From Cupriavidus sp. U2 (lineage in GTDB: Bacteria; Pseudomonadota; Gammaproteobacteria; Burkholderiales; Burkholderiaceae): 64,000 nucleotides of DNA. Made by a program: the position numbers and the translations under genes. Where the stretch lies: the NCBI RefSeq assembly GCF_009663685.2, contig NZ_RCOG02000006.1:1-64000 (forward strand), in the 5' to 3' direction. The notes beneath the pieces are model-generated. The model was not told the origin of the DNA and made no database searches. It saw only the letters and a list, made by a program, of their open reading frames with translations. This document shows, in pieces, positions 51,250 through 59,518 of this stretch; position 1 is the first letter of the stretch; each line of letters begins with the position of its first letter.

Positions 51250-52470
51250 ATGGACTCACTGATCACGGCGGCGGCGCGCGCGCTGGCGGCCGGCGACCCG
51301 CTTGGCGCGCTGAACCGCATCGCCCTGCGCGATGACGCCGCCGCGCTGGCCCTGCGCGGCATTGCCATGTCGCAGCTGGGCGATTTCACGCGTGCCCGCG
51401 CGCTGTTGCGCGGCGCGGCGCGTGCCTTTGGTCCCCGGGAACATATCGCGCGTGCCCGCTGCACCGTGGCCGAAGCCGAGATCGCGCTGGCCTCGCGCGA
51501 CCTTGGCTGGCCCGCCAGGGCGCTGGACACGGCCTGGCGAGTGCTCGACACCCATGGCGACACGCTCAACGCCGCACACGCGCGCTACCTGATCGCGCGG
51601 CATCACCTGCTTACCGGCCAGCTCGACGATGCCGAGCAGACCATCGCCACGATCGATCCCGCACCGTTGCCGCCCGCACTGCGCGCCGCGCACGAACTGG
51701 TGGCGGCCGGCATCGCCATGCGTCGCGTGTCGTTCTCGCCTGCGCGCGATGCCTTGCAGCGTGCCGGCATCGCGGCGCGGCAGGCCGGCATTCCCGCGCT
51801 GACGGCGGAAGTCGATGGCGCCCTGGACACCCTGCGCGCGCCGGTGGCACGTCTGCTGGCGCGGGGCAAGGAGCAGCCCCTGCGGCTCGATGCGGTGGAA
51901 GCCTGGTTTGCGTCCGGTGCCCTGATCGTCGATGCCTGCCGCATGGCTGTGCGGCAGCGCGGCGCCGTCGTGCCGCTGGCGCGGCGGCCGGTGCTGTTTG
52001 CGCTGGCCCGCGCGCTGGCGCAGGCGTGGCCCGGCGACGTGCCGCGCGACGCGCTGATCGCCACGGCCTTCCGCATGCGACACCCCGACGACACGCACCG
52101 CGCACGCCTGCGCGTGGAAATCGGACGGCTGCGCAAGGCGCTGGGCGACCTGGCGCGCATTCACGCCACGCCGCAAGGGTTTGCGCTGCTACCGCCTGCC
52201 GGGGTCGAGATCGTGGTGATGACGCATCCCGTCGAGCAAGCCCACGCGGCGGTGCTGGCGTGCCTGGCCGACGGCGAATCGTGGTCGAGTTCGGCACTGG
52301 CGCTGGCACTGGGCACCAGCCAGCGCACGGTGCAGCGCGCGCTCGACGCGCTGGCCGGGGCGGGCAAGGTCCAGCCGGTGGGCGGCGGCCGCGCGCGCCG
52401 CTGGATGACGCCGCCGATGGCTGGATTCGCGACGGCCTTGTTACTCCCGCCGCCGCTGCCCGGCGCGTAG
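51250..52470 (+). CDS. HTH transcriptional regulator with TPR-like sensor region
   Basis: It encodes 406 residues. The N-terminal 200 are Ala/Arg-rich helical pairs (LRGIAMSQLGDFTRARALLRGAARAFGP, broken into A and B helices) reminiscent of TPR repeats. A middle part resembles a winged-helix output domain (RAALRVEIGRLRKAL-like: HRARLRVEIGRLRKALGDL). The C-terminus has a second winged helix (SSSALALALGTSQRTVQRAL with wing GKVQPVGGGRARRW). It probably senses a ligand or partner and controls the adjacent beta-propeller gene 69 bp downstream. The exact family is not recognised. Confidence 0.7.
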   Translation: MDSLITAAARALAAGDPLGALNRIALRDDAAALALRGIAMSQLGDFTRARALLRGAARAFGPREHIARARCTVAEAEIALASRDLGWPARALDTAWRVLDTHGDTLNAAHARYLIARHHLLTGQLDDAEQTIATIDPAPLPPALRAAHELVAAGIAMRRVSFSPARDALQRAGIAARQAGIPALTAEVDGALDTLRAPVARLLARGKEQPLRLDAVEAWFASGALIVDACRMAVRQRGAVVPLARRPVLFALARALAQAWPGDVPRDALIATAFRMRHPDDTHRARLRVEIGRLRKALGDLARIHATPQGFALLPPAGVEIVVMTHPVEQAHAAVLACLADGESWSSSALALALGTSQRTVQRALDALAGAGKVQPVGGGRARRWMTPPMAGFATALLLPPPLPGA

Positions 52471-52539
52471 CATGGTTTCCAGATCCACCACGCAGGCGCG
52501 CAGCCATGCGCCGCTTGCAAACGTCCAAAGGAAATCATC

Positions 52540-53172
52540 ATGAAGCGTATTGCCGCAGAGATTGTCCAGGAGTACGGCCCCTTCCCGGGTGTCGATCATG
52601 TCCACGGCCTGACGTACGACGGCAAGCAGGTCTGGTTCGCCGTGGGCGACCGGCTGCTGGCGCTCGACACCGCCAGCGGCAAGGCCGGGCGCGCGATCAG
52701 CGTGCCGGCGCATGCCGGCACCGCGTTCGATGGCCGGTATCTATTCCAGATCGCCGAGCGCCGCATCCAGAAGATCGATCCGCAGACCGGGGCGGTGGTG
52801 GCAACGATCCCGGCGCCGGGAAACGGCAATGACTCGGGGCTGGCCTGGGCCGAAGGATCGCTCTGGGTGGGCCAGTATCGCGACCGCAAGATCCACGAGA
52901 TCGATCCCGGCACCGGCGCGATCCGCCGCACCATCGAATCGAGCCGCTTTGTTACCGGCGTGACGTGGGTCGATGGCCAGCTCTGGCACGGCACGTGGGA
53001 GAACGACCAGAGCGAACTGCGCCATGTCGATCCGCAATCGGGGAAGGTGCTCGAAGCGGTGGAGATGCCGGCCGGCATGGCCGTGTCGGGCCTGGAGTCG
53101 GACGGCGCAGACCGCTTCTATTGCGGTGGCGGCGACAGCGGCAAGGTGCGCGCGGTGAAGCGCCCGAGGTAA
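52540..53172 (+). CDS. Glutaminyl-cyclase-like / PQQ-type beta-propeller protein
   Basis: It encodes 210 residues of repeated beta-blades: VDHVHGLTYDGKQVWFAVGDRLLALD, then GRYLFQIAERRIQKIDPQTG, SLWVGQYRDRKIHEIDPGTG and QLWHGTWENDQSELRHVDPQSG. The spacing of W/Y-G and D-P-x-[ST]-G resembles the glutamine-cyclotransferase family and YncE-like propellers, but it is shorter and no signal peptide is seen. AAGGAAA precedes the start. It follows the HTH regulator in the same direction, probably one unit. Confidence 0.7.
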   Translation: MKRIAAEIVQEYGPFPGVDHVHGLTYDGKQVWFAVGDRLLALDTASGKAGRAISVPAHAGTAFDGRYLFQIAERRIQKIDPQTGAVVATIPAPGNGNDSGLAWAEGSLWVGQYRDRKIHEIDPGTGAIRRTIESSRFVTGVTWVDGQLWHGTWENDQSELRHVDPQSGKVLEAVEMPAGMAVSGLESDGADRFYCGGGDSGKVRAVKRPR

Positions 53173-53188
53173 GCACCTATCCCCCCAA

Positions 53189-53215
53189 CGCCTCTCCCGC
53201 CATGCGGGAAAGGCG
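53189..53215. terminator. Hairpin between convergent genes, possible terminator
   Basis: CGCCT-C-TCCCGC pairs with GCGGGA-A-AGGCG around CAT, an 11-bp stem with one mismatch. No T-tract follows, so it is either a factor-dependent terminator or an intergenic repeat-type hairpin. Confidence 0.4.
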
Positions 53216-53242
53216 AGCCAGTCGGGATCGGTGCCGGGGGCG

Positions 53243-54154
53243 TCAGACCTGAATGAAGTCGTGCGGCGACGGCGCGGCGCTTTTGGGCGTCTCGCCGATC
53301 ATTTCCAGCACCGTGGATTCGATCATGTAGGACATCGCCGTCAGGGCCAGGTCGTTGGGTTCCTCGCCGAACGGCTCCTCGATCTCCGCGCTCAAGGCTT
53401 CGAGCGCGAAGAAGGTATAGGCGATGAAGCAGACGATGACCGGCGTCATCAGGCGGATCGAGTCAAGCAGCCCGAACGGCAGCAGCACGCAATAGAGATA
53501 GATGCAGCGGTGGATGATGACCGAGTACGTGAACGGAATCGGCGTGCCGGCCAGCCGTTCGCAGCCGCCCAGCGCGGTGCTGAGCTGGTTCAGCGACATC
53601 TCCATCGGCTGGGCCAGCGCCGGCGCCAGCTGGCCCGCCCGGAGCCGCTCGCCAACCCATTCGCCGGCCATCAGCAGCACGATCGCCGGCTTGAACCTGG
53701 CCGCCTGCAGCCGGGCGGCATCGGCCTCGTCGAGGAACGGGGCCACGTCTGGCCAGGCGTCGGTGCCGCGCAACTGGTGGCGCAAGGCGTGCACGAAGGC
53801 GCAGAGCCGGTACGCCAGCCGCCGCGCGTCGTGCTGGTCGGCCACCAGCGTCAGCGCCTGGCGGGTCAGCGAGCGCGATTCGTTGAGCACGCTGCCCCAT
53901 AGCGTGCGGCCTTCCCAGAAGCGCGCGTAGCTGGTGCTGTTGCGAAAGCCCAGGAAGATGGCCAGCGTCAGACCGATCAGCGAGAACGGCACGAAATTCA
54001 GCGACACCTTCCATTCGCCGATCCGCCCGTGAAAGAACGTGATGACCGCGGCGAACAGCGTGATCGTGACGAGCTGCGGGGCAATCCTGGGCAGGACCGA
54101 CCCCCGCAGCACGAACAGCATCCTGAACCAGTGAAGCGGCGGGCGGGTAATCAT
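53243..54154 (-). CDS. Bestrophin-family membrane protein
   Basis: It encodes 303 residues. Bacterial bestrophins are pentameric anion or cation channels. The family is seen in WFRMLFVLRGSVLPRIAPQL, PFSLIGLTLAIFLGFRNSTSYARFWEGR and the C-terminal FALEALSAEIEEPFGEEPNDLAL, the conserved acidic stretch. Four membrane segments are predicted. Start 54154 (MITRPPLHW) fits family N-termini. The ion and physiological role are unknown. Confidence 0.9.
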   Translation of the reverse strand: MITRPPLHWFRMLFVLRGSVLPRIAPQLVTITLFAAVITFFHGRIGEWKVSLNFVPFSLIGLTLAIFLGFRNSTSYARFWEGRTLWGSVLNESRSLTRQALTLVADQHDARRLAYRLCAFVHALRHQLRGTDAWPDVAPFLDEADAARLQAARFKPAIVLLMAGEWVGERLRAGQLAPALAQPMEMSLNQLSTALGGCERLAGTPIPFTYSVIIHRCIYLYCVLLPFGLLDSIRLMTPVIVCFIAYTFFALEALSAEIEEPFGEEPNDLALTAMSYMIESTVLEMIGETPKSAAPSPHDFIQV

Positions 54155-54226
54155 CGGCGTGCGGACATCGGGGCAAAGGTGCCATGTTCGCACGCCGGCG
54201 CGCCGGCCGACAGAGGGGTGTGGTGC

Positions 54227-55279
54227 TCAGCGATCGCTGCGGATCGGCCCGAATTCCACGGGTACCCAGGTATAGCCGACCTGATCGCGCCGCACATGCC
54301 CCAGCCCCGGGAACGGCAGGTGCGCGCCCCCCACCCACAGCTTGCCCTTTGCCGCATCGGCCAGCACGCGCTGGCGCGTCAGCACGGCCTGGTGGCTATC
54401 CACGTCGAACTCGATGGCGATGTTCGGGCGGCGGAACTGCGTGGCGTGGCTGTGGACGATATCGCCCCACAGCAGCAGGTTTTCCTTGCCCGCCGCGAAC
54501 AGGTAGCCGGTATGGCCCGGCGTGTGGCCGCGCGTGGGCACGGCCCGCACGCCCGGAACCGGTTCTTCGCCGGCGGTGGCGTTGAAGGTGCGGAAATGGC
54601 TGGCGGCCTGGTACGGCGCCACGGCATCGCGCGCCATGCCGAACAGCGGCCTGGCGCCTTCGGGGGCGCTGGCGGCCGCCGATTCGCTGAGCCAGTAGTC
54701 GGCATCGGCCTTGTCGGCGTAGACCGTGGCGTTCGGGAACACGGGCTTGCCGTCGGCGGTCAGGCCGCAGGCGTGGTCGCCATGCAGGTGGGTCAGCAGC
54801 ACCGTATCCACCTGTTCCGGGGTGTAGCCGGACGCACGCAGGTTCTGCACGATGCCGCCCAGCGTCGGGCCGAAGCAGGCGGCCGCGCCGGTGTCCACCA
54901 GCACCAGGTGCGTGCCCGTGTTGACCAGATAGGCATTGACCGCCGTCTGCATGCCGGGTGTCGATGCCACGAACATGCGCGCCAGCAGACTCTGTACCTC
55001 GCGCGCGCTGGTGTACTTCAGCACCTTGGGGTCCAGATCGATATAGCCGTCGTAGAGCGCGGTGACTTCAAGCTGTCCCACCATCATGCGGTAGTAGCCC
55101 GGCACCTGCGTCTTCTGCTGGGCGGGCGGGGCGGCATGGGCGTCGCTGGCCGCCAGCGGCAGCGCGGTGGCCATCACGGCGGCCACGGCGGTGGCGGTAG
55201 CGGCAGCCGACAGGCGGGACAGCAGCGAAGACAGCGGGGAAGGGGACATGCGGGCGCGGGGCAGGCGGCGCGATTCCAT
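54227..55279 (-). CDS. Exported metallo-beta-lactamase-fold hydrolase
   Basis: It encodes 350 residues. A long signal region (basic start, then AAATATAVAAVMATALPLAASDAHA) precedes an MBL domain with LVDTGAAACFG, LLTHLHGDHACGL (H-x-H-x-D-H), TRGHTPGHTGYLF and LLLWGDIVHSHA. The pattern is that of the AHL-lactonase / SoxH-like group of secreted MBL proteins. GGAGAA before ATG 55279 sets the start. The substrate is unknown; quorum-signal lactones are one of several possibilities and no evidence here favours them. Confidence 0.87.
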   Translation of the reverse strand: MESRRLPRARMSPSPLSSLLSRLSAAATATAVAAVMATALPLAASDAHAAPPAQQKTQVPGYYRMMVGQLEVTALYDGYIDLDPKVLKYTSAREVQSLLARMFVASTPGMQTAVNAYLVNTGTHLVLVDTGAAACFGPTLGGIVQNLRASGYTPEQVDTVLLTHLHGDHACGLTADGKPVFPNATVYADKADADYWLSESAAASAPEGARPLFGMARDAVAPYQAASHFRTFNATAGEEPVPGVRAVPTRGHTPGHTGYLFAAGKENLLLWGDIVHSHATQFRRPNIAIEFDVDSHQAVLTRQRVLADAAKGKLWVGGAHLPFPGLGHVRRDQVGYTWVPVEFGPIRSDR

Positions 55280-55618
55280 CGTAGTTCTCCGAGTGAACGA
55301 GGTTTGGCATCTGCAAGGTGTTGCAGATGTACGCAAATCGTCACACTACGCGGATTGCCGGGCAGCGGCAAGTTGGGCCTTGCAGTAGTGGGGGTAAGCC
55401 TTGTGGCTGATAACCGGCGCGGTGGCGGCGTGGGATTGCAACGTGAGTTTGCAAGCGCCGGTGCCCGGCTTTTGTAAAAAACACACGGGCGGCGGGCTGC
55501 CGGACCCCAGCCGGATCAGGACTGGGCGGAATGGCACCGTTTTTGCCTGCAGCGATAAGAGCCGCCCCCGCCTGCAGCGGGCGCGCGACCATTCGAACGA
55601 TGACGAAGGAGTCCCCTC
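55280..55618. other. Divergent promoter region, no gene seen
   Basis: The 339 bp between the MBL hydrolase and the ferritin-like gene hold no supported ORF. GAAGGAG (55604-55610) is the next ribosome site. T-rich and GC-rich stretches alternate near 55470-55560, without a clear promoter. Confidence 0.4.
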
Positions 55619-56176
55619 ATGTCTGACAAGCAACCGTTCCTGACGGACATCAAGACCATTCGCGAGCGTGCCCGCCAACACATCGACGACGGCGCGGTGA
55701 CCGCTGGGTACGATGCGGAACGCGACACCGTGATCAAGCTGCTGAACGAGGCGCTGGCCACGGAGATCGTGTGCACGCTGCGTTATCGCCGCCATTACTT
55801 CATGGCCAAGGGGCCGAACTCGAAGAGCGTGGCGGAAGAATTCCTGGCGCACTCCAACGAAGAGCAGGGCCATGCCGACCAGATCGCCGAGCGGATCGTC
55901 CAGCTGGGCGGGGAGCCCGACCTGTCGCCCGACGGGCTGGCGTCGCGTAGCCACGCCGAATATGTGGAAGGCACGTCACTCACCGACATGATCAAGGAAA
56001 ACCTGGTGGCCGAACGGATCGCGATCGACACCTATCGCGAGATCGTGCAGTACATCGGCCAGAAAGACCCCACGTCGCGCCGGCTGATGGAGAGCATCCT
56101 GGCCGTCGAGGAAGAGCACGCGGACGAGATGCTCGACCTGCTGTCGTCGCATCCCGAAGACGACAGCAAACACTAG
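55619..56176 (+). CDS. Bacterioferritin/Dps-like ferritin-superfamily protein
   Basis: It encodes 185 residues of a four-helix ferritin-like fold. Di-iron ligand-type motifs are LNEALATEIVCTLRYRRHYF (E in helix A), EEFLAHSNEEQGHADQIAERI (E-x2-H in helix B), ENLVAERIAIDTYREIV (helix C) and ILAVEEEHADEMLDLL (E-x2-H in helix D). That is a complete ferroxidase set, as in bacterioferritins. The haem-ligand Met cannot be assigned. A role in iron storage or oxidative protection is expected from the family. A strong GAAGGAG precedes the start. Confidence 0.88.
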   Translation: MSDKQPFLTDIKTIRERARQHIDDGAVTAGYDAERDTVIKLLNEALATEIVCTLRYRRHYFMAKGPNSKSVAEEFLAHSNEEQGHADQIAERIVQLGGEPDLSPDGLASRSHAEYVEGTSLTDMIKENLVAERIAIDTYREIVQYIGQKDPTSRRLMESILAVEEEHADEMLDLLSSHPEDDSKH

Positions 56177-56216
56177 GCACTGGCCGGCGGCGCCTGGCGG
56201 GCGCCGATGCCAATAG

Positions 56217-56250
56217 AAAAAAGAAAAAGGGGGCGTGTCAGCACGCCCCC
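56217..56250 (-). terminator. Terminator between convergent genes
   Basis: GGGGGCGTG and CACGCCCCC form a 9-bp stem with loop TCAG. On the minus strand a T-rich run of about 12 follows, ending the DUF1254 gene. On the plus strand only TCTTG follows, so it is weaker for the ferritin-like gene. Confidence 0.85.
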
Positions 56251-56289
56251 TCTTGCCTTGCTGCGTGGCCGCCAGCCGGCCGGCAGCGT

Positions 56290-57342
56290 TCAGTTCACCG
56301 GCTGCGGCGCCGGGAATTGGTACCGGCCGCTGAGCACGTCATGGCGCGGGCGGTACATCCGCACCGTGTAGTTCCATCCGTCCACGACAGGCAGGCAGTT
56401 GGCCGTACTGGCCTCGCAGCCGCCGAACTGGATCGTGATGCCGCCGTCCGCATCCCGCTTTGCCGTGAGGTTGTTCAGCGTATAGGCGCCGGCCGGGTTC
56501 TTCTCGAAGTAGCCCTTGGCGTTGTAGACGCTGACCGACCAGAAGCCATCCACCGGCACGTCCTTCACATGCAGCCGGTAGACGGTCTTGCCGTCGTTCT
56601 TCGGCGGCGTCACGTTCAGATAGGTGGCGTCCTTGTCGGGATTGCCGCCCCAGCCCGCGGCCGTGCCGAGCAGGTGCCGGACCGGATCGACTTCCCCCTT
56701 CTTGCCGAAAGCGCCCTTGAAGTCGGGCAGGGTGGACTGCAGCACCAGGATGGCGTCGCGCACCTTCTTCTGGCTGGCGGCGTCCCAGTCCGGCAACTGC
56801 AGGGTGCCCGGCGCCTTCTGGCTGACCTGGATGGCGTCCTGCAGCGCGTGGACCTGCTTGATGTCGTCGGGGCTGGCGGGGTCCACCAGGGTGCGGATGC
56901 CCACCACCACGTAGCGCGTGCCCACGTTCTCGCGCGTCAGCACATGCTTGCCAGCGCCGTAGTACACGGCCGGCACGTAGTGGTCTTCGTTGATGACCTG
57001 CATCGACATGAACCGCTTGCCCGGATTGGGCATGGTAATGGTCACCGGGCCCGCGTCGAGGTCAAACACGCCGGACGAGTAGAGCGTGTCGCGGTTCAGG
57101 CGGATCACGGTCTGGTGGTCGATCGACGCGGGTTCGCGCCGGTGCAGCAGCTTGCCCACGCCGCCCTGCTTTGCCAGGCCGGCCAGGTACATGTCCGATT
57201 CGGCGCGCACGAAGTTGTCGGCGGTAACCGGCACCGGGGTGCCTTCGGCGGCGGGTTTGTCCTGCGCATGGGCCATGCCGGCACCGGCGAGGGCGGCCAC
57301 CGCGATGGCGTTGACCACTTTGACGATCTGCGTCTTTTCCAC
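56290..57342 (-). CDS. Exported DUF1254/DUF1214 protein
   Basis: It encodes 350 residues from a GTG start preceded by AGGTGA. The signal peptide is VNAIAVAALAGAGMAHA. The DUF1254 region includes HQTVIRLNRDTLYSSGVFDLDAG and PGKRFMSMQVINEDHYVPAVYY. The DUF1214 end includes DVPVDGFWSVSVYNAKGYF and YTLNNLTAK, with a final CEASTANCLPV Cys pair and DGWNYTVRMYRP. Family members are periplasmic, of unknown activity, and frequent in environmental proteobacteria. Confidence 0.9.
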   Translation of the reverse strand: MEKTQIVKVVNAIAVAALAGAGMAHAQDKPAAEGTPVPVTADNFVRAESDMYLAGLAKQGGVGKLLHRREPASIDHQTVIRLNRDTLYSSGVFDLDAGPVTITMPNPGKRFMSMQVINEDHYVPAVYYGAGKHVLTRENVGTRYVVVGIRTLVDPASPDDIKQVHALQDAIQVSQKAPGTLQLPDWDAASQKKVRDAILVLQSTLPDFKGAFGKKGEVDPVRHLLGTAAGWGGNPDKDATYLNVTPPKNDGKTVYRLHVKDVPVDGFWSVSVYNAKGYFEKNPAGAYTLNNLTAKRDADGGITIQFGGCEASTANCLPVVDGWNYTVRMYRPRHDVLSGRYQFPAPQPVN

Positions 57343-57493
57343 GGGCTCACCTTAGTCAAGGAAGCGTGGCCGGGAGGCCACATCGCGGGCCAGTATGCCG
57401 CAAGGCAACCAGCGTGGAAGCACCTTGCGAAATGAGTCAGATCGCTCGTCGAAACCGTTTAACTGACGCGGAGGCGGTCTGGCGCGCCGGCGC

Positions 57494-58369
57494 TCAGACC
57501 TTTCCGGCCGCGGCGCTGCGCAGGGTGTCGAGCAGCGCGGCGATGACGCGGTCGTCGGCGGGCGCCACGCGCGACACGAACGAGATCTGCCGCGAAGGCG
57601 GCGCGTCGCCCAGCGTCATGACGCGCACCGGAAATGCCTCAAGCAGATAGGGGTCGGGCTGAGGCAGCACGGACACGCCCAGCCCGCGCGACGCCATGGC
57701 CACGATGGCCGGAATCGACAGCAACTCGATGCGCGAGCGCGCGTCGGGCGCCGTGCGGCGCACGAAGTCCGCGGCCACCGACCCGGCAATGGTCGACGTA
57801 TCGAAGCGGATCCACTCGTAGGCCTTGAGCAGCGCCTTCGCGGTGCGACCCGCCGAATCGCGCGGTGCCACCAGCACGCACGGCTCGCGGAACAGCGGCG
57901 CCCAGCGCACCCGGGCCGAGGCACCCGATTCCGGCTGGGCCACCACGGCGGCGTCGATGGCGCCCGAGCGCAGCGCGTCCACGAGCCCGGTGGAGCGCCC
58001 GCGTTCCAGCCGCACGTCGAGGTTGGGATAACGCTCGCGCACCAGCGCCGTGAACGGCGGCAGCAGCGTCACCTGCATCGGTTCGATGATGCCCAGCGTG
58101 ACCTTGCCCTCCACCACGGGCGCGGAGCGGCGGCGCAGCGACTCCATCGCATGCATCGCGCCGTCCAGCGTGGCACTGACCTCCAGCGCAAACGGCGTGG
58201 GCCGCACCTGCAAGGCAGAGCGGTCGAACAGCGGCTGGCCGAAGTAGGTCTCCAGCTGTTTCATCTGCAGGCTGACCGCGCTGGGCGACAGGCTCATCTC
58301 GGCCGCCGCGCCGGCGAAGCTGCCGCAGCGCAGGACGGCCGCCAGCGTCTGGAAGCACTCGACCTTCAT
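57494..58369 (-). CDS. LysR-family transcriptional regulator
   Basis: It encodes 291 residues. The N-terminal HTH (FQTLAAVLRCGSFAGAAAEMSLSPSAVSLQMKQLE, helix 2-3 region) and LFDRSALQVRPTPFA are typical of LysR. The effector domain starts about 95 (KVTLGIIEPMQVTLLPPF). It is divergent from the Bug/CoA-transferase operon across 125 bp, the standard layout for a regulator of the neighbouring operon. The inducer would be the substrate or a CoA derivative. A T-N11-A dyad overlaps its own start (58369-58381). Confidence 0.92.
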   Translation of the reverse strand: MKVECFQTLAAVLRCGSFAGAAAEMSLSPSAVSLQMKQLETYFGQPLFDRSALQVRPTPFALEVSATLDGAMHAMESLRRRSAPVVEGKVTLGIIEPMQVTLLPPFTALVRERYPNLDVRLERGRSTGLVDALRSGAIDAAVVAQPESGASARVRWAPLFREPCVLVAPRDSAGRTAKALLKAYEWIRFDTSTIAGSVAADFVRRTAPDARSRIELLSIPAIVAMASRGLGVSVLPQPDPYLLEAFPVRVMTLGDAPPSRQISFVSRVAPADDRVIAALLDTLRSAAAGKV

Positions 58370-58381
58370 GAGTTTTTCTCA
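58369..58381. promoter_or_regulatory. Candidate LysR-binding dyad
   Basis: TGAGTTTTTCTCA has T-N11-A spacing with TGAG/CTCA half-sites and touches the regulator's start codon in the divergent promoter region. AT-rich sequence at 58385-58415 may hold the operon promoter. Confidence 0.4.
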
Positions 58382-58494
58382 CCGATAGGTTTAAAAACGT
58401 CACTTTATCTCAAGCGAGGGCATGGCTACGATGCTTGCCAGACGGCGCCGATCGACAGGTGCCGCACCGCACAATATCTGGAGACAACGCCGTG

Positions 58495-59502
58495 ATGCCG
58501 CATCGTCCGCGCCTGCGCACCCTTGCCGCCGCTTTTTCCACCGCATCCACCGTCGCCCTGGCCATGGCCGGTGCCACGCTTGCCCCGGCCGCCGCGCAGG
58601 CGGCCGAGCCGGTGGTGCCGAAGACGATCCGCATGGTGGTGCCGTTCCCGCCCAGCGGCAGCAACGACGTGTTCGCGCGCCTGGTCAGCGAGAAGCTGTC
58701 GAAAAAGCTCGGCGTCACGGCCATCGTCGACAACAAGCCGGGCGCGGGCGGCGCCATCGGGGCCGAATTCGTGGCGCGCTCCGCGCCAGACGGCGCAACG
58801 CTGCTGGTGACGTCGTCCACGCTGACCGCCAATGCGGCCGTGCAGCCGAAGACCAGCTACGACGTGAACAGAAGCTTCGCGCCCGTGGCGATGCTGGCCA
58901 GCGGCCCGATGGTGCTGGCCGTGTCCGACAAGTCCCCGTACAAGACCGTGGCCGACCTGATTGCCGCCGCGAAGAAGGAAAAGGGCGCGATCAACTACGG
59001 GTCGGCCGGTATCGGATCGATCAACCAGATGTCCAGCGAACTGCTGGCCGGCGACGCCGGTATCGAATTCACCCACGTGCCGTACAAGGGCATCTCGAAT
59101 GCGCTGACCGACCTGATCGCCGGGCAAGTGCAGTTCGTGATTGCCAGCTTCCCGTCGGTGGCCACGCAGGTGAAGGGCGGCAAGGTGCGCGCGCTGGGCG
59201 TGACGTCGCCGTCGCGCTCGCGCTTTGCGCCGCAGTGGCCGTCGGTGGCCGAGACCGTGCCGAACTATGCCGCCGAACTCTGGTGGGGCGTGTTTGCGCC
59301 GGCCGGCACGCCGCAGCCGCTGGTGGACAAGCTCAACGCAGAGATCCGCGACATCATCGCCACGCCCGAAATGCGCGAAATCTTCTCGCGCGAGGGCGCC
59401 GAGCCATCCGCGATGACCGCGCCCCAGTTCGCCGAGCATATCCGCCGCGACAGCGCGCGCTGGAAGCAGGTGGCCAAGGCCCGCAACATCACCGCCGAAT
59501 AA
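58495..59502 (+). CDS. Bug-family tripartite tricarboxylate receptor (substrate-binding protein)
   Basis: This periplasmic receptor has 335 residues. The signal is LAAAFSTASTVALAMAGATLAPAAAQA. The Bug family is shown by IRMVVPFPPSGSNDVFARLVSEKL, IVDNKPGAGGAIGAEFVARS, DGATLLVTSSTLTAN, INYGSAGIGSINQM and FTHVPYKGISNALTDLIAGQVQF (the two ligand loops). GGAGA precedes ATG 58495. Members bind organic acids such as di- and tricarboxylates. No TctA/TctB membrane components are nearby, as is usual for the many orphan Bug proteins. Confidence 0.92.
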   Translation: MPHRPRLRTLAAAFSTASTVALAMAGATLAPAAAQAAEPVVPKTIRMVVPFPPSGSNDVFARLVSEKLSKKLGVTAIVDNKPGAGGAIGAEFVARSAPDGATLLVTSSTLTANAAVQPKTSYDVNRSFAPVAMLASGPMVLAVSDKSPYKTVADLIAAAKKEKGAINYGSAGIGSINQMSSELLAGDAGIEFTHVPYKGISNALTDLIAGQVQFVIASFPSVATQVKGGKVRALGVTSPSRSRFAPQWPSVAETVPNYAAELWWGVFAPAGTPQPLVDKLNAEIRDIIATPEMREIFSREGAEPSAMTAPQFAEHIRRDSARWKQVAKARNITAE

Positions 59503-59518
59503 TTCACAGAGTCTTCCC